The notes: generated from the sequence alone by a model not told the origin. Positions 8,540 through 17,451 are shown, numbered from the stretch's first letter. The stretch: 43,318 nucleotides of DNA from Desulfocapsa sp. (GCA_024763035.1 JANTGG010000012.1:1-43318); one strand, 5' to 3'. Translations and numbers: made by a program.

Positions 8540-9078
8540 TGTACACACTCTTCTGTTGTCATTACTTGTGCGTATACAGCGCCGAGAGCCGCCATAAATG
8601 CCCCATGCACCTGGGGAGCATCGATTACCTGTTCCCCAAATTGCAGATTTCTTGTTGTGCAGGCGTCATGGGGTACTACACATTCAAAGCCCAGATCAAA
8701 GGCAGCTCTAACAGTTGCATCAACACACATATGACTCATCATACCGCAGAGGATCAACCGCTTGATTCCTTGGGTCACTAAAAATGCTTCCAACCCGGTC
8801 TCCCGGAAACTGTTTGGATAGTGCTTTATAATTACTGTTTCTGAGGCTAGAGGCGTCAGTGTTTTATGAATATTTATACCATTGGTATCTGGAAGCATGA
8901 ATGTTGCACCGGGTCGATTCGAAACATGTTGCAGATAAACAACCGGTAGTTCATTGTCTCGAAAATGAGACAGTAAAAGACTACCATTTTTTACTGCCTG
9001 CTCTGCGTTGAACAATTCCATTTTGCCGCCGGGAAAATAATCCATCTGGAAATCAATTAAGATAAGAGCTGTTTTCAT
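8536..9078 (-). CDS. Isochorismatase-family cysteine hydrolase
   Basis: A 180-residue hydrolase of the isochorismatase/nicotinamidase superfamily. The triad is visible: Asp9 (LILIDFQ), Lys85 (IIKHYPNSF) and Cys118 (CGMMSHMCVDATVR). The protein is close to the usual family length. The nicotinamidase metal site is not obvious, so the substrate is open (an amide, carbamate or isochorismate-like ether are all known in the superfamily). It is the first gene of a two-gene unit with a methyltransferase and has a strong GGAGGGT site before the ATG. Confidence 0.85.
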   Translation of the reverse strand: MKTALILIDFQMDYFPGGKMELFNAEQAVKNGSLLLSHFRDNELPVVYLQHVSNRPGATFMLPDTNGINIHKTLTPLASETVIIKHYPNSFRETGLEAFLVTQGIKRLILCGMMSHMCVDATVRAAFDLGFECVVPHDACTTRNLQFGEQVIDAPQVHGAFMAALGAVYAQVMTTEECVQ

Positions 9079-9209
9079 CGTACCCTCCTTGTGGGATCTG
9101 TTAGTGTAAATAGCTACTTAGTATGCAATAACAATTTACCTTCTATAAATCTCATAGTAATATCAGAGCATCTTCATCAGCTTTTCTGATGATCCACCAG
9201 GGGAATGTT
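9079..9209. promoter_or_regulatory. Divergent promoter region between hydrolase and LysR genes
   Basis: 131 bp separate the two divergent starts. An inverted repeat, CATCAG-CTTTT-CTGATG, lies at about 9175-9191, just before the LysR ribosome site. LysR regulators commonly bind such intergenic regions and control the divergent gene, so this is the likely control region. No clear -35/-10 pair stands out. Confidence 0.4.
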
Positions 9210-10097
9210 ATGGAAATCTATCAACTGCGATCATTTGTCACTGTTGCCCGGGAGAAACATCTTACCCGGGCAGCCGAAAAGCTAAATGTCAGCCAACCTG
9301 CGGTCAGTGCACATATAAAAGCTCTGGAAGAAGAGTTGGGGCTCTCTCTTTTTCATAGAACACCAACGGGCATGCAACTGACTGCGGCCGGTACTCCCCT
9401 GTATAAAAAGGCAAAAAAGATTTTGCAGCAGACAGACGAGTTCGTGCAACTGGGTGAAACCCTGGTGAACCTGCCCACCGGTACCGTTCGTATCGGACTT
9501 AACCGGGATGCAGAATTTCTCCGAATCCGTTCCCTTTACCAAATGCTGCACAACAACTATCCGGATCTTGAAATTCTTCTTCACCAGTCAATTTCAGGCA
9601 CTATTCTAAGATTAATCAGAAGTGATGAACTTGATTGCGGCTTTGTTTTGGGGCGTTGTGACGGGGAAGACATAAGACTATTGGATCTTGTTCAGTTCAA
9701 ATTAAGAGTGGTCGGTCCTGTTGCTTTGCGTGAAAAGATTGAAGGAGCAGATAAGCCTGAGTTGGCGAACCTTCCATGGATAGGACTTCCAACAGACTGT
9801 CCCTATAGCCGAATAATGGAACGTCATTTTCATGCCTTTGGTTATTACCCGCAAACTGAAGGTATTGCTGATGGACAGTCGGCCATTACCAGTATGATTG
9901 AATCAGGTGCAGGTCTTAATTTTATGGTGGAAGAAGAGGCTTTGCAGGCTGAGAAACAGGGTAGGGTGGCCATCTGGCCTGGAGAGAGCTTTTCCATTGG
10001 GCTTCACTTCGCCTATAGAGTAAAAGATGAGCACTCAATTCAGCTTCAGGTTGTGAGAACAGCAATCACCGCAATCTGGTATCAGACAGAAGCATAA
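9210..10097 (+). CDS. LysR-family transcriptional regulator
   Basis: A 295-residue LysR regulator. The winged helix-turn-helix is at residues 1-60 (MEIYQLRSFVTVAREKHLTR, then AAEKLNVSQPAVSAHIKALEEELG) and the substrate-binding domain follows from about residue 90. An ATG seven codons upstream (9189) is in frame, but AGGGG lies about 7 bases before the ATG at 9210 and the family normally begins MEIYQL, so I use 9210. It is divergent from the hydrolase-methyltransferase pair. The effector is unknown. Confidence 0.9.
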   Translation: MEIYQLRSFVTVAREKHLTRAAEKLNVSQPAVSAHIKALEEELGLSLFHRTPTGMQLTAAGTPLYKKAKKILQQTDEFVQLGETLVNLPTGTVRIGLNRDAEFLRIRSLYQMLHNNYPDLEILLHQSISGTILRLIRSDELDCGFVLGRCDGEDIRLLDLVQFKLRVVGPVALREKIEGADKPELANLPWIGLPTDCPYSRIMERHFHAFGYYPQTEGIADGQSAITSMIESGAGLNFMVEEEALQAEKQGRVAIWPGESFSIGLHFAYRVKDEHSIQLQVVRTAITAIWYQTEA

Positions 10098-10224
10098 TTC
10101 TTTTAGAGGGTTTGTTGATTTTACCTGACAAATATTATTTTGAGGAACATTATACATCGGGATTATCAACTGATGGACAGTGAAAGAATCGGCGAAAGAA
10201 TCGGAAAATATGATATGGATACTG

Positions 10225-10423
10225 GTTGGTGAAACGGGACTCCAGGAGTTTGTTCGACGGCTTACGTTTACAGTGCTTATAGGTAACGGTGATATGCACC
10301 TCAAAAATTGGTCTTTTACCTACACCGATGGAGTTACGCCGGAATTGTCTCCAGTTTATGATTTTGTCTCAACCGTCCCATATCTTCCTGGTGATCGCCT
10401 GGCACTGAACCTGGTGAGAAATA
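10225..10423 (+). pseudogene. HipA-like kinase toxin, internal fragment
   Basis: About 66 codons match the C-terminal catalytic part of HipA-family serine kinases: RRLTFTVLIGNGDMHLKNWS carries the catalytic Asp/Asn loop and SPVYDFVSTVPYLPGDRLAL the following metal-site region. The N-terminal lobe is absent upstream and the reading frame runs straight into the left end of MITE A2 at 10424. No HipA sequence resumes after the MITE and no HipB-like partner is visible. It is a dead remnant. Confidence 0.75.
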
Positions 10424-10787
10424 GGGTCAAGTCCGCTTTTGACTTTTATGGGGACCTGGTATAAAAATACCATGTCAAAATTTTTGCGAATTGAATACCC
10501 CGGAGCCTGATGTCAAACCATGTCTTATGTTGAGCTCAACATAAGACATGGTTGCACAAGGGTGGTCTCCTGGTCATACTGGCGGCATCACCCTCCAGGC
10601 AGAAGGCGGCATACCTCGATTTTTAGCAAAAAGTGAGCTGGAAGAGATTGTTTGGCTTAAAAAATTACTGTTCAGTAAACAGTGCTGTGCAGCGAGCGAA
10701 ATGTAAGTTGAAGACCGGGAAAAAGAAGGGGGCACTCTGGAGACAATCAGGCAAAAAGTAATTAAAGGTCAAAAGCGGACTTGACCC
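10424..10787 (+). mobile_element. MITE family A, copy 2 (364 bp)
   Basis: Complete element with terminal inverted repeats GGGTCAAGTCCGCTTTTGAC and GTCAAAAGCGGACTTGACCC. Symmetry extends a little further as AGAAAT on the left and ATTTCT on the right. Inside are three hairpins: TGGTAT-AAAA-ATACCA (10457-10472), a perfect 38 bp palindrome (10516-10553) and ACTGTT-CAGTA-AACAGT near 10667. It matches 21061-21422 over its length. It lies between a HipA fragment and an AEC-transporter fragment that point toward each other. No obvious target-site duplication is seen. Confidence 0.8.
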
Positions 10788-10822
10788 CATTTCTTGACCC
10801 CATTTCTCATGACCCCATTTCT
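10782..10822. repeat. Short tandem repeat TGACCCCATTTCT x3 at the MITE edge
   Basis: The 13-mer TGACCCCATTTCT occurs at 10782, 10795 and 10810. The first copy overlaps the right end of MITE A2, so the tandem block looks like repeated copies of the element tip. Slippage or repeated end insertion could create this. Confidence 0.7.
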
Positions 10823-10835
10823 CAGCACCCCCCCC

Positions 10836-10991
10836 TATTTTATACACAAGTAAGAGTGGCAGGCAGACGTAATATACCAGCTTATTGACTTGAGCAAAAA
10901 AATCGTTGTCCACCAGCCCGGCTCTGCGTACAACGTAGCCTATTCCTACGACAAGGAAGACTGGTAAAACTATTTCAACGACGTTCAGCAT
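10836..10991 (-). pseudogene. AEC (auxin-efflux-carrier) family transporter, 5' fragment
   Basis: The first 52 codons (MLNVVEIVLPVFLVVGIGYV ... NKLVYYVCLPLLLVYKIG) look like the N-terminus of an AEC-family permease, with two hydrophobic helices. Translation then enters the tandem repeat and MITE A2 and loses any resemblance. The rest of a ~300-residue permease is missing. A proper ATG is present at 10991, so truncation is at the 3' side. Confidence 0.7.
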
Positions 10992-11075
10992 TGCTTGGTA
11001 ACAGCTGTGGGTACATGTTGGTGAATGTGGAAATTATGAACGCGGATTGGGTTGTCCTCTGAGGCAGCAGACTGA

Positions 11076-12359
11076 TCATGGGGAATCACTGTGGTACTGA
11101 AACGCCTCCACCATTCTGGTGGTTCGGAATGCATTTTCAAAAACAGTCCTGATCACTGCAACCTCATTATAACGTGCCCTGGAAAGGTTTGTCACGGCGT
11201 CCAGCAGATCAGATTCTCGCTGCAACCCCTGCTTGTATTTGAGCTGGGTGATACGAAGATTTTCCTCAGCGTGGCGAATGTCCTCCTTCGCAACCTCCAC
11301 ATTCGCCATACTGACCCGGTAATCAATGAAGAGATTGGCAAGTTCGGTCAGAAGCGTGTTTTGTAACTCCTGAATGTCATATTGAAGTTCCCGGACAGTG
11401 AGCCTGGCCTTTGCTATGGAAGACTCTCTGGCAAAACCGTCAAAGATATTCATCGAAAGCACCATTTGAGCCCGTAACTCCTCATCACTGTTTTCTCCAT
11501 TGCCATTGATAAAATCATCATCATAGCGGGAATAACTGCCCACCAGGTCCAGCCGGGGATAATAGCTGCCCTGTTCAGCCTTTACCAGTACGGAGGCGGA
11601 CCTGGCAAGGCCGGTCAAAGCAAGAAGTTCAGAGCGTTGTGCGAGCATTTTCTCTTTGTACACTTCCTGCGGTTCAAGCTCAGGCAGGAGTGCAAACTCC
11701 TCAAAGCGCAACTCTTCCAGGGTGAGGGGACGGTTGATTTCCCGCCCCAGAAGCTGAATACTTTTATCCAATTCAGCCTGTCCTTTTTTCATAGTGATAT
11801 CGGCATTATCAAGATCGACCTTAATCTTCAGCAGCTCGTTTGTTCCGATGAGCCCTACCTGGAGTCGTCTCTGGCCATCCTTATAGAGCCGTTGCAGCGT
11901 TTTTAAACCATCCCGGGCCACCGTAAGATTTGCCCGTCGTTCATATACGCTGAGATAGCGTAAGGCTACATTGAGCTGGATATCCTGTTCGATGCCTCTG
12001 AGGCGATAGCTATCCACCTCCTGCAGAATCCGGGCTGATTCAATGGAATACCGATCTTTAAATCCAGCAAAGATATTCATGCTCGCAGTGGCATAGACGG
12101 AACTATTTTGACGATGTTCAAATCTGGCCGCCTCATCAAGGTTGTTGGCCTGGTAGCCGAGATGAAGCGTTGGATAGTAACCACTTTTTACACGTTCCAC
12201 TTCTTGTCCGCTTTTTTCAAGACTGGTCTGGTATCGCTTGATGATTTCCCGGTTTCGAGTGGCATTCTCCTGCATCTCGGCAAGGCCAAGGGCCAACGCA
12301 TGAGTAGCGGAAAACAGCAGCAGGAGGAGAATAGAAAAGATAGAATTATATTTTTTCAT
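11076..12359 (-). CDS. TolC-family outer-membrane efflux protein
   Basis: A 427-residue outer-membrane factor. It has a signal peptide (MKKYNSIFSILLLLLFSATH, cleavage probably after ALA) and the duplicated helical repeats of the TolC family (for example YYPTLHLGYQA and YYPRLDLVGSYSRYDD about 220 residues apart). I start at the ATG at 12359 because it gives the signal peptide; reading further upstream runs inside the pump gene in another frame. The gene overlaps the end of the RND pump gene by 14 bp. It completes a tripartite drug or metabolite efflux system. Confidence 0.88.
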   Translation of the reverse strand: MKKYNSIFSILLLLLFSATHALALGLAEMQENATRNREIIKRYQTSLEKSGQEVERVKSGYYPTLHLGYQANNLDEAARFEHRQNSSVYATASMNIFAGFKDRYSIESARILQEVDSYRLRGIEQDIQLNVALRYLSVYERRANLTVARDGLKTLQRLYKDGQRRLQVGLIGTNELLKIKVDLDNADITMKKGQAELDKSIQLLGREINRPLTLEELRFEEFALLPELEPQEVYKEKMLAQRSELLALTGLARSASVLVKAEQGSYYPRLDLVGSYSRYDDDFINGNGENSDEELRAQMVLSMNIFDGFARESSIAKARLTVRELQYDIQELQNTLLTELANLFIDYRVSMANVEVAKEDIRHAEENLRITQLKYKQGLQRESDLLDAVTNLSRARYNEVAVIRTVFENAFRTTRMVEAFQYHSDSP

Positions 12360-15300
12360 TGATACGACTCCTTTCGAAACGAATAACAAAGGCCAGCAGC
12401 GCCGGGATGACAAAAAGGGTAAACAGGGTGGAAAAGGCGAGCCCTCCCAAGAGGATGGACCCCAGCCCCCGATATAATTCTGATCCCGAACCGGTGGAAA
12501 GCACCAGAGGCAGCATGCCAAGTACAGATGTAGTGGCACTCATGAAAATGGGTCGGATTCTGGTGCGCACCGCATCGGAAATCCCTTCAATTCCCTGAAA
12601 TCCGTTATAGCGCACATTATTCAGTGACTGATGGACAATAAGGATGGCATTATTGACCACCGTTCCCACCAGAATGATAAAACCGAGCATGGCCAGGACA
12701 TCAAATCCCTGAGGGGCAACAAAAGAGTTCACCACCTGCAGCCCCATAAAACCACCGGCAGCGGCGAGCGGTAATGAAAACATAATGATCAGGGGATAGA
12801 GAAAATTTTCAAAAAGTGCCGCCATCAACAAATACGTTATCAGCAGTGCCAGCAATAGATTCCACTGCAGGGCCTCACGCGCCTCGGTGAGTTTATCCGC
12901 ATTGCCGCCAATGGTGATTTCGACCCCTTCCAGCTGCCCGCCCGCCTGTAAAGGAGCTACCGCCTCGTTGCTGATAATATCCATGGCAGTTTGCAGGGGG
13001 ATGTCTTCGGGAGGAGTTACCTGCAGGGTAATAGTGCGTTTTCGTTCAAGGTGGTTGATCTGCGGCATACCTTGACTGTAGACAATATCCGCCATATCCT
13101 CTATTCGTACAAGGCTTCCCTGACCATTGACAATAACCCCCTTCAAAAGATCTTCGGGGGAGGAAAAGGTGGTATGATTTCCGGTGAGTACCAGATCTTT
13201 CTGCTTGCTTCCTTCCGGCCGGTACTCATCAATCTTACGACCATCCATAAGGATATCAATATAGACCCCAAGATCGTTTTCTGTCATTCCGCTTGCTGCC
13301 AGTCGTTCTTTGTTTGGGACAATCTGGATTTCGGGATAACTGGTCTCAAGGGAAGGAATCGGACGTACCTGAGACGAAGGAATGTTGGCGCTGATGCTTC
13401 CAAAGAGTGCTCTGCTGGCCGCTACAATACGGGTAATATCTTCTCCTGCAACATTCACATCCACGGTGCGCCCTTCACCGATACCGTTTTCAAAGATTCC
13501 TGCCTGGAGGCTCACTCCGAAAACACCGGGAATGGACCCCATGATACGGTTAAAGAGGGGCATCATTTCAGACGCCCTGGTTTCGTGGGCAGAAATTCCA
13601 CCAAAAAGCGTAAAACGGTCTGCCCCGACAAAAAACATGTCCTTGATCATGGGAATTCCATCTTTACCATCTTCCTGAAAATAGGGTTCCGACTCTTCGT
13701 AAATGTAACTTCCCAACGCCTTCATCTTCTCCACCGAATATCCAGGTGGCGGAATGAGGATGTTAAGAATCAGATTCCTGTTTCCCTGGGGCAGATATTC
13801 AGCACTGGGAAGCAGCATGAAAATGATCCCGACGGCGAGTGCAGTAAAAGAGATCACTGCGGTGAGCCGGGTAAAAATGTTCTTCAGACACAAACCTGAG
13901 AGAAGCATAATAAGGCGGGTAAAAAAAGGCCCCGCGATACTCTTTTGCAAACTGTTTTTCTTCCTGGGCTTACTTCCTTTATAAAGGTGATACATCAGGG
14001 TAGGGATTACAGAAACAGAGACAAAAAGGCTGATAAGAATGGAAAAGGTTATGGCAATGGCTATATCACGAAAGAGTTGTCCCGCCTCTTCCTGCATAAA
14101 AATGATTGGCAGAAAGACAGCAACGGTGGTGGCGGTGGAGGCAAGAATTGCCCCCCAGACCTCTTTCGTGCCGTCCCATGCCGCATTGTAAATCACTTTT
14201 CCTTTTTTTCGATGACGATCAATGTTTTCCAGGACAACGATTGAGTTGTCAACAAGCATACCCACAGCAAAAGAGATACCTGCCAGGGAGACAACATTCA
14301 GGTTACGGCCAGTGATCCAGAGGAATATAAATGTGCCAATGGCAGAGATCGGTATGGCTGCGGCAGTGGTCAAGGTGGAGCGGACACTGCGAAGGAAGAG
14401 GAGCAGGACGCAGATAGCCAGCAAACCACCGATTGCCACATTCTGTTTCACAAGATCAATGGCAGTGTTGATATAGGGGCGCTGGTCATACACCCAGTCG
14501 ATATACAGCCCCTGCTCTGCCAGCAGAGTGTTGTTAATATGTTCCACCTCCTGTTCCAGCCTGTTCGTCATGCCCAGTACATTGCTTCCCGGTTCCTTGC
14601 GTACTCCGATAACCACAACCGGCTCACCACTGTGCAACACCGCGATATTTTCCTTGGCATAGCCATTGCTGACCTCCGCCACTTCCCGGAGATAGACCCT
14701 TTTTATTCCATCATCAAAAACAACAACATCCAACGCATCCTCCGGTTGTTGAAACTGACCCATGGTCCGGATGCGGTAGTTTTTCCGACCGATGCCAAGA
14801 ACTCCTGCTGAATTGGTCCGGTTGGCGTTTCGAATACTATTGATCACCTGATTAATGCTGATATTATGACTTGCCATCTTATCCATATCCAGGGTGATAT
14901 GGAGCTCGGAAAGAGTGCCGCCAAAAATAAAGAGCGAGCCCACACCTTTTACCCGCTCCAGATGCTGGCGTACGTTATCCTCAAAATAACTGCGGTAATG
15001 ATTTATGGATTCGGGATTGTCGGCCAGCGGTTTGAGCATCATCCAGATCACCGGAGAGGCATTGGCACCAGCGGATTCGATTATGGGGCGGGTAACATTT
15101 TCAGGGTAGTCTGCGACTTCATTGATCTTGTTGGACACTCGAAGAAGGGCGTCATCCAGTGAGGTCTTCAGTTCAAAGGAGAGGGTAATCTCCCCATAGC
15201 CGTTATAGCTTGCACTTTCCATTTTGGTCAGCCCCTGCAGACCTTTAAGTACTTCTTCCTGCTGTTCAATGATTTCTTTTTCAATTTCGTAAGGTGTTGC

Positions 15301-15459
15301 CCCTCCCCAGTTGGTTTTAACTGTAATCTGGGGTGTCTCAACATCGGGCGTGAGCTGCACCGGGAGCTTGTTCAATCCGATGATACCAAAGACCAGCAGC
15401 AGGATTACTCCAACGGTGACCGAGACAGGTTTCTCAAGTGAGTATTTGATAAGATCCAT
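12346..15459 (-). CDS. RND multidrug-type efflux pump (AcrB/HAE1 superfamily)
   Basis: A 1,037-residue inner-membrane RND permease of typical length. It begins with the family N-terminus (SLEKPVSVTVGVILLLVFGI, LPVQLTPDVETPQITV) and has two sets of six helices with two periplasmic porter domains. The TM4 acidic pair is GMLVDNSIVVLEN, so the second Asp of AcrB is Asn. The TM10 lysine position reads VVNNAILIVHQ, so Lys is Asn. The proton-relay network therefore differs from AcrB. The start codon overlaps the adaptor stop (TAATG). Substrates are unknown. Confidence 0.9.
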   Translation of the reverse strand: MDLIKYSLEKPVSVTVGVILLLVFGIIGLNKLPVQLTPDVETPQITVKTNWGGATPYEIEKEIIEQQEEVLKGLQGLTKMESASYNGYGEITLSFELKTSLDDALLRVSNKINEVADYPENVTRPIIESAGANASPVIWMMLKPLADNPESINHYRSYFEDNVRQHLERVKGVGSLFIFGGTLSELHITLDMDKMASHNISINQVINSIRNANRTNSAGVLGIGRKNYRIRTMGQFQQPEDALDVVVFDDGIKRVYLREVAEVSNGYAKENIAVLHSGEPVVVIGVRKEPGSNVLGMTNRLEQEVEHINNTLLAEQGLYIDWVYDQRPYINTAIDLVKQNVAIGGLLAICVLLLFLRSVRSTLTTAAAIPISAIGTFIFLWITGRNLNVVSLAGISFAVGMLVDNSIVVLENIDRHRKKGKVIYNAAWDGTKEVWGAILASTATTVAVFLPIIFMQEEAGQLFRDIAIAITFSILISLFVSVSVIPTLMYHLYKGSKPRKKNSLQKSIAGPFFTRLIMLLSGLCLKNIFTRLTAVISFTALAVGIIFMLLPSAEYLPQGNRNLILNILIPPPGYSVEKMKALGSYIYEESEPYFQEDGKDGIPMIKDMFFVGADRFTLFGGISAHETRASEMMPLFNRIMGSIPGVFGVSLQAGIFENGIGEGRTVDVNVAGEDITRIVAASRALFGSISANIPSSQVRPIPSLETSYPEIQIVPNKERLAASGMTENDLGVYIDILMDGRKIDEYRPEGSKQKDLVLTGNHTTFSSPEDLLKGVIVNGQGSLVRIEDMADIVYSQGMPQINHLERKRTITLQVTPPEDIPLQTAMDIISNEAVAPLQAGGQLEGVEITIGGNADKLTEAREALQWNLLLALLITYLLMAALFENFLYPLIIMFSLPLAAAGGFMGLQVVNSFVAPQGFDVLAMLGFIILVGTVVNNAILIVHQSLNNVRYNGFQGIEGISDAVRTRIRPIFMSATTSVLGMLPLVLSTGSGSELYRGLGSILLGGLAFSTLFTLFVIPALLAFVIRFERSRINEKI

Positions 15460-16511
15460 TATTGTTCTCCAGTCACCTGCACGGCCTGATCCGGACGGAG
15501 TCGTTCGTTTCCTTCAACCACGACCTTCATGCCAGCCATAACGGGTCCACTGGCAACCCCGATTTTGTCACCCAGGAAGGCGACGATATGGACGGGTAAA
15601 ATGGCAGCCTTGTTCTCTTTGATGGTGTAGACAAAGTCTTTTCCCTGAAATTTTATCAGAGCAGCGCGGGGAAGAATACAGAGCTCTTTTTCAATACCTG
15701 CAGGAAGGTGAACGGTGGCCGACATATTGGCTGCGATAATTTCCTGTGCCGGGATTCTGATTTTCACAAAAATGTTTTTTGTTTTGACGTCGGCAACGGG
15801 ATCGATATCCTCCACCACACCCTGCACTTCTTTCTCAAAGGCATTGAGGGTAACAGAGAGCTTTCGGCCTTTTTTCAGATATCGCAGCAGACCTTCCCCG
15901 ATGGGGGCACGGACAAAGAGATCGTTGCTGGAACCAATGGAAACCAGTTGTTTTCCCTGCTGTACCCAGGCTCCGCTGTCCACGTCTTTGGTGAGGATAA
16001 TTCCATCGAAGGGGGCACGTATCACACTGCGTTTCTTTTTAATGAGCAGTATGGCCAGTTCTTCCTGCCGGGCCTGTTTTTCAAGTTTTGCGTTTTGGTA
16101 CGTGAAGAGAGCATCATCATAGTCTTTCTCACTCACTCCGGATTCCTTATAAAGACTCTCCAGCCGTTTGAAATTTTTCCTGGTATTTTGCAGCAGCAGT
16201 TCGTTTTGGGCAATATGCGTCTTTTGTAATGCAATCTCATTATCCAGCATCTCTGTGTCCAGCTGAACAAGCACCTCATCCTCTTGAACATGCGCCCCCT
16301 GCCGGGCAAGCACTGTTCGGACAAGCCCCGTGACTTCAGTTGAGACTTCGCTTATACGATCATAATAGAGAATACCGATGACAGATTGCGTCTGCGATAC
16401 CTTTTGCATTTTCACTTCCGTTACAACAACCGAAGCTGGTGGTTGCTCCCGGGCATGAAGAGGGGTGACGAACAGAAACAGGAGAATAAAAAGAAGAACT
16501 ATAGATCGCAT
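15459..16511 (-). CDS. RND periplasmic adaptor (HlyD/MFP family)
   Basis: A 350-residue adaptor with an N-terminal signal peptide (MRSIVLLFILLFLFVTPLHA), a barrel-sandwich hybrid with a helical hairpin (LDTEMLDNEIALQKTHIAQN region through EKQARQEELA), the second lipoyl half (IRAPFDGIILTKDVDSGAWV) and a beta-barrel domain. No lipobox cysteine is present, so it is probably soluble in the periplasm or anchored by an uncleaved helix. A GAGG site lies 7 bases before the ATG, 11 bp after marR. It links the RND pump to the TolC-like protein encoded next to it. Confidence 0.88.
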   Translation of the reverse strand: MRSIVLLFILLFLFVTPLHAREQPPASVVVTEVKMQKVSQTQSVIGILYYDRISEVSTEVTGLVRTVLARQGAHVQEDEVLVQLDTEMLDNEIALQKTHIAQNELLLQNTRKNFKRLESLYKESGVSEKDYDDALFTYQNAKLEKQARQEELAILLIKKKRSVIRAPFDGIILTKDVDSGAWVQQGKQLVSIGSSNDLFVRAPIGEGLLRYLKKGRKLSVTLNAFEKEVQGVVEDIDPVADVKTKNIFVKIRIPAQEIIAANMSATVHLPAGIEKELCILPRAALIKFQGKDFVYTIKENKAAILPVHIVAFLGDKIGVASGPVMAGMKVVVEGNERLRPDQAVQVTGEQ

Positions 16512-16522
16512 GGAATACCTCT

Positions 16523-16987
16523 TTATGAATTGCTGCGTGAGCTGAAAAAATTGTCCGTAAGCAGATCAAGATTTCCCCGAATCCTGTCAAGAAACTCCAT
16601 GAGCAGATCCTGCTCATGGCTGGGAATCCCCTTTGTCAGATGCTCGGAAAAGGATTCAAATAAAACATACACCTTCTCCACCATCTCCTTTCCCTGTACT
16701 GTAAGCACAAGGAGCGTGGAGCGACGATCTGCCGGGTTCTGTTTGCGCCTGACCAGAGATTTTTTCTCAAGACGATCCAGGATCCTGGTTACGTTTGCAG
16801 CACTTTTTTCCACAATTTCACAGAGTTGATTCTGAGAAAGCGTGTCATCTTCGGGTATGTTTTTCAGAAGAACATACTGCTCCACCGTCAAGCCATACGG
16901 CTTGAGCACTCGTTCCGCATGGTTGGTCATTGCCTGAACCGTCAGATAAAGCAGACGACCTACAGATTTTTCATCACAGGATTTCAT
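16523..16987 (-). CDS. MarR-family transcriptional regulator
   Basis: A 154-residue MarR regulator. The winged helix covers about residues 30-100 (LSQNQLCEIVEKSAANVTRI then LDRLEKKSLVRRKQNPADRR with the wing), flanked by dimerisation helices. An in-frame ATG at 16999 lacks a ribosome site. GAGG lies 6 bases before the ATG at 16987, so I chose the latter. It is the first gene of the marR-adaptor-pump-TolC operon and probably represses it until a pump substrate binds. Confidence 0.9.
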   Translation of the reverse strand: MKSCDEKSVGRLLYLTVQAMTNHAERVLKPYGLTVEQYVLLKNIPEDDTLSQNQLCEIVEKSAANVTRILDRLEKKSLVRRKQNPADRRSTLLVLTVQGKEMVEKVYVLFESFSEHLTKGIPSHEQDLLMEFLDRIRGNLDLLTDNFFSSRSNS

Positions 16988-17007
16988 TAGTTGCCTCATT
17001 AATTATT

Positions 17008-17023
17008 AACTAGACATCTAATT
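17008..17023. promoter_or_regulatory. Candidate MarR operator
   Basis: AACTAGACATCTAATT is an imperfect palindrome (12 of 16 positions symmetric, core TAGA-N2-TCTA), 20 bp upstream of the marR start. Symmetric TAG...CTA sites of this size are typical of MarR operators. It fits autorepression of the efflux operon. Confidence 0.5.
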
Positions 17024-17069
17024 CCATGGAAAATACGCAGAGTCAAGAAAAAAGAAGAAAAAGATAAAA

Positions 17070-17220
17070 GGTCAAGTCCGCTTTTTACTCATTTCGTATT
17101 GTACATTAGGATCACGTTATGAATAATGGTAAGAGGATATTGAGAAAATAAGATTGGTCTAAGATAATTTGTAATAGCGATTTGAAAAAAACAGCTACAA
17201 AGTCAAAAGCGGACTTGACC
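17070..17220 (+). mobile_element. MITE family B, copy 2 (151 bp)
   Basis: Terminal inverted repeats GGTCAAGTCCGCTTTT and AAAAGCGGACTTGACC match copy 1 at 2331-2440. The interior is the same except for a ~41 bp segment (AGGATATTGAGAAAATAAGA onward) missing from copy 1. This is probably the more complete form. Its right end lies five bases before a CRISPR-repeat-like sequence. Confidence 0.75.
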
Positions 17221-17224
17221 CCTT

Positions 17225-17246
17225 TCCTCGGGGCGTGGATTGAAAC
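17225..17246 (+). CRISPR. Lone relic of a CRISPR repeat
   Basis: TCCTCGGGGCGTGGATTGAAAC has the GTGGATTGAAAC 3' end typical of type I-C and related CRISPR repeats, which otherwise begin with GTCGC or GTTGC plus a GC-rich stem. The 5' part is lost at the edge of MITE B2. No second repeat follows within the next 250 bp and no cas gene is in the window, so this is one surviving unit, not an array. The next ~35 bp could be a relic spacer. Confidence 0.4.
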
Positions 17247-17418
17247 CTCCACAATAGTCTTGCTGTTTTCCCGATACATAGTTGACGGTGACAACGGTAT
17301 TAGGAAGATATCCACTGACTATTTTCAACAAAGAGGTATTCTCGAACGTAGTAGTTTGCCCCTTTCCGTCCCTTAGAAGCCACTTTTTATAGTGAAAAGG
17401 ACCTTCGCTTGGTCCGAC

Positions 17419-17451
17419 CCCACAGTGCTCCGGTGGGCTCCGCACTGTGGG
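17419..17451. repeat. Inverted repeat downstream of the molybdopterin gene
   Basis: CCCACAGTGC (17419-17428) and GCACTGTGGG (17442-17451) form a perfect 10 bp stem with a 13-base loop. It lies 40 bp past the stop of the leftward molybdopterin gene. No T-run follows on either strand, so it is not a standard intrinsic terminator, although it could slow polymerase or protect the mRNA end. Otherwise 17247-17490 holds nothing recognisable. Confidence 0.5.

Noticed and set aside
10424-10787. A small protein gene inside MITE family A
   Set aside because: The short frames are interrupted differently in the three copies and conservation follows the hairpins rather than codons.
12991-13899. A ~300-codon plus-strand frame opposite the RND pump
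   Set aside because: It lies wholly inside a well-supported pump gene, lacks a ribosome site and resembles no protein.
17419-17451. Intrinsic terminator of the molybdopterin gene
   Set aside because: The stem is good, but no T-run follows on the transcribed strand, so I list it only as an inverted repeat.
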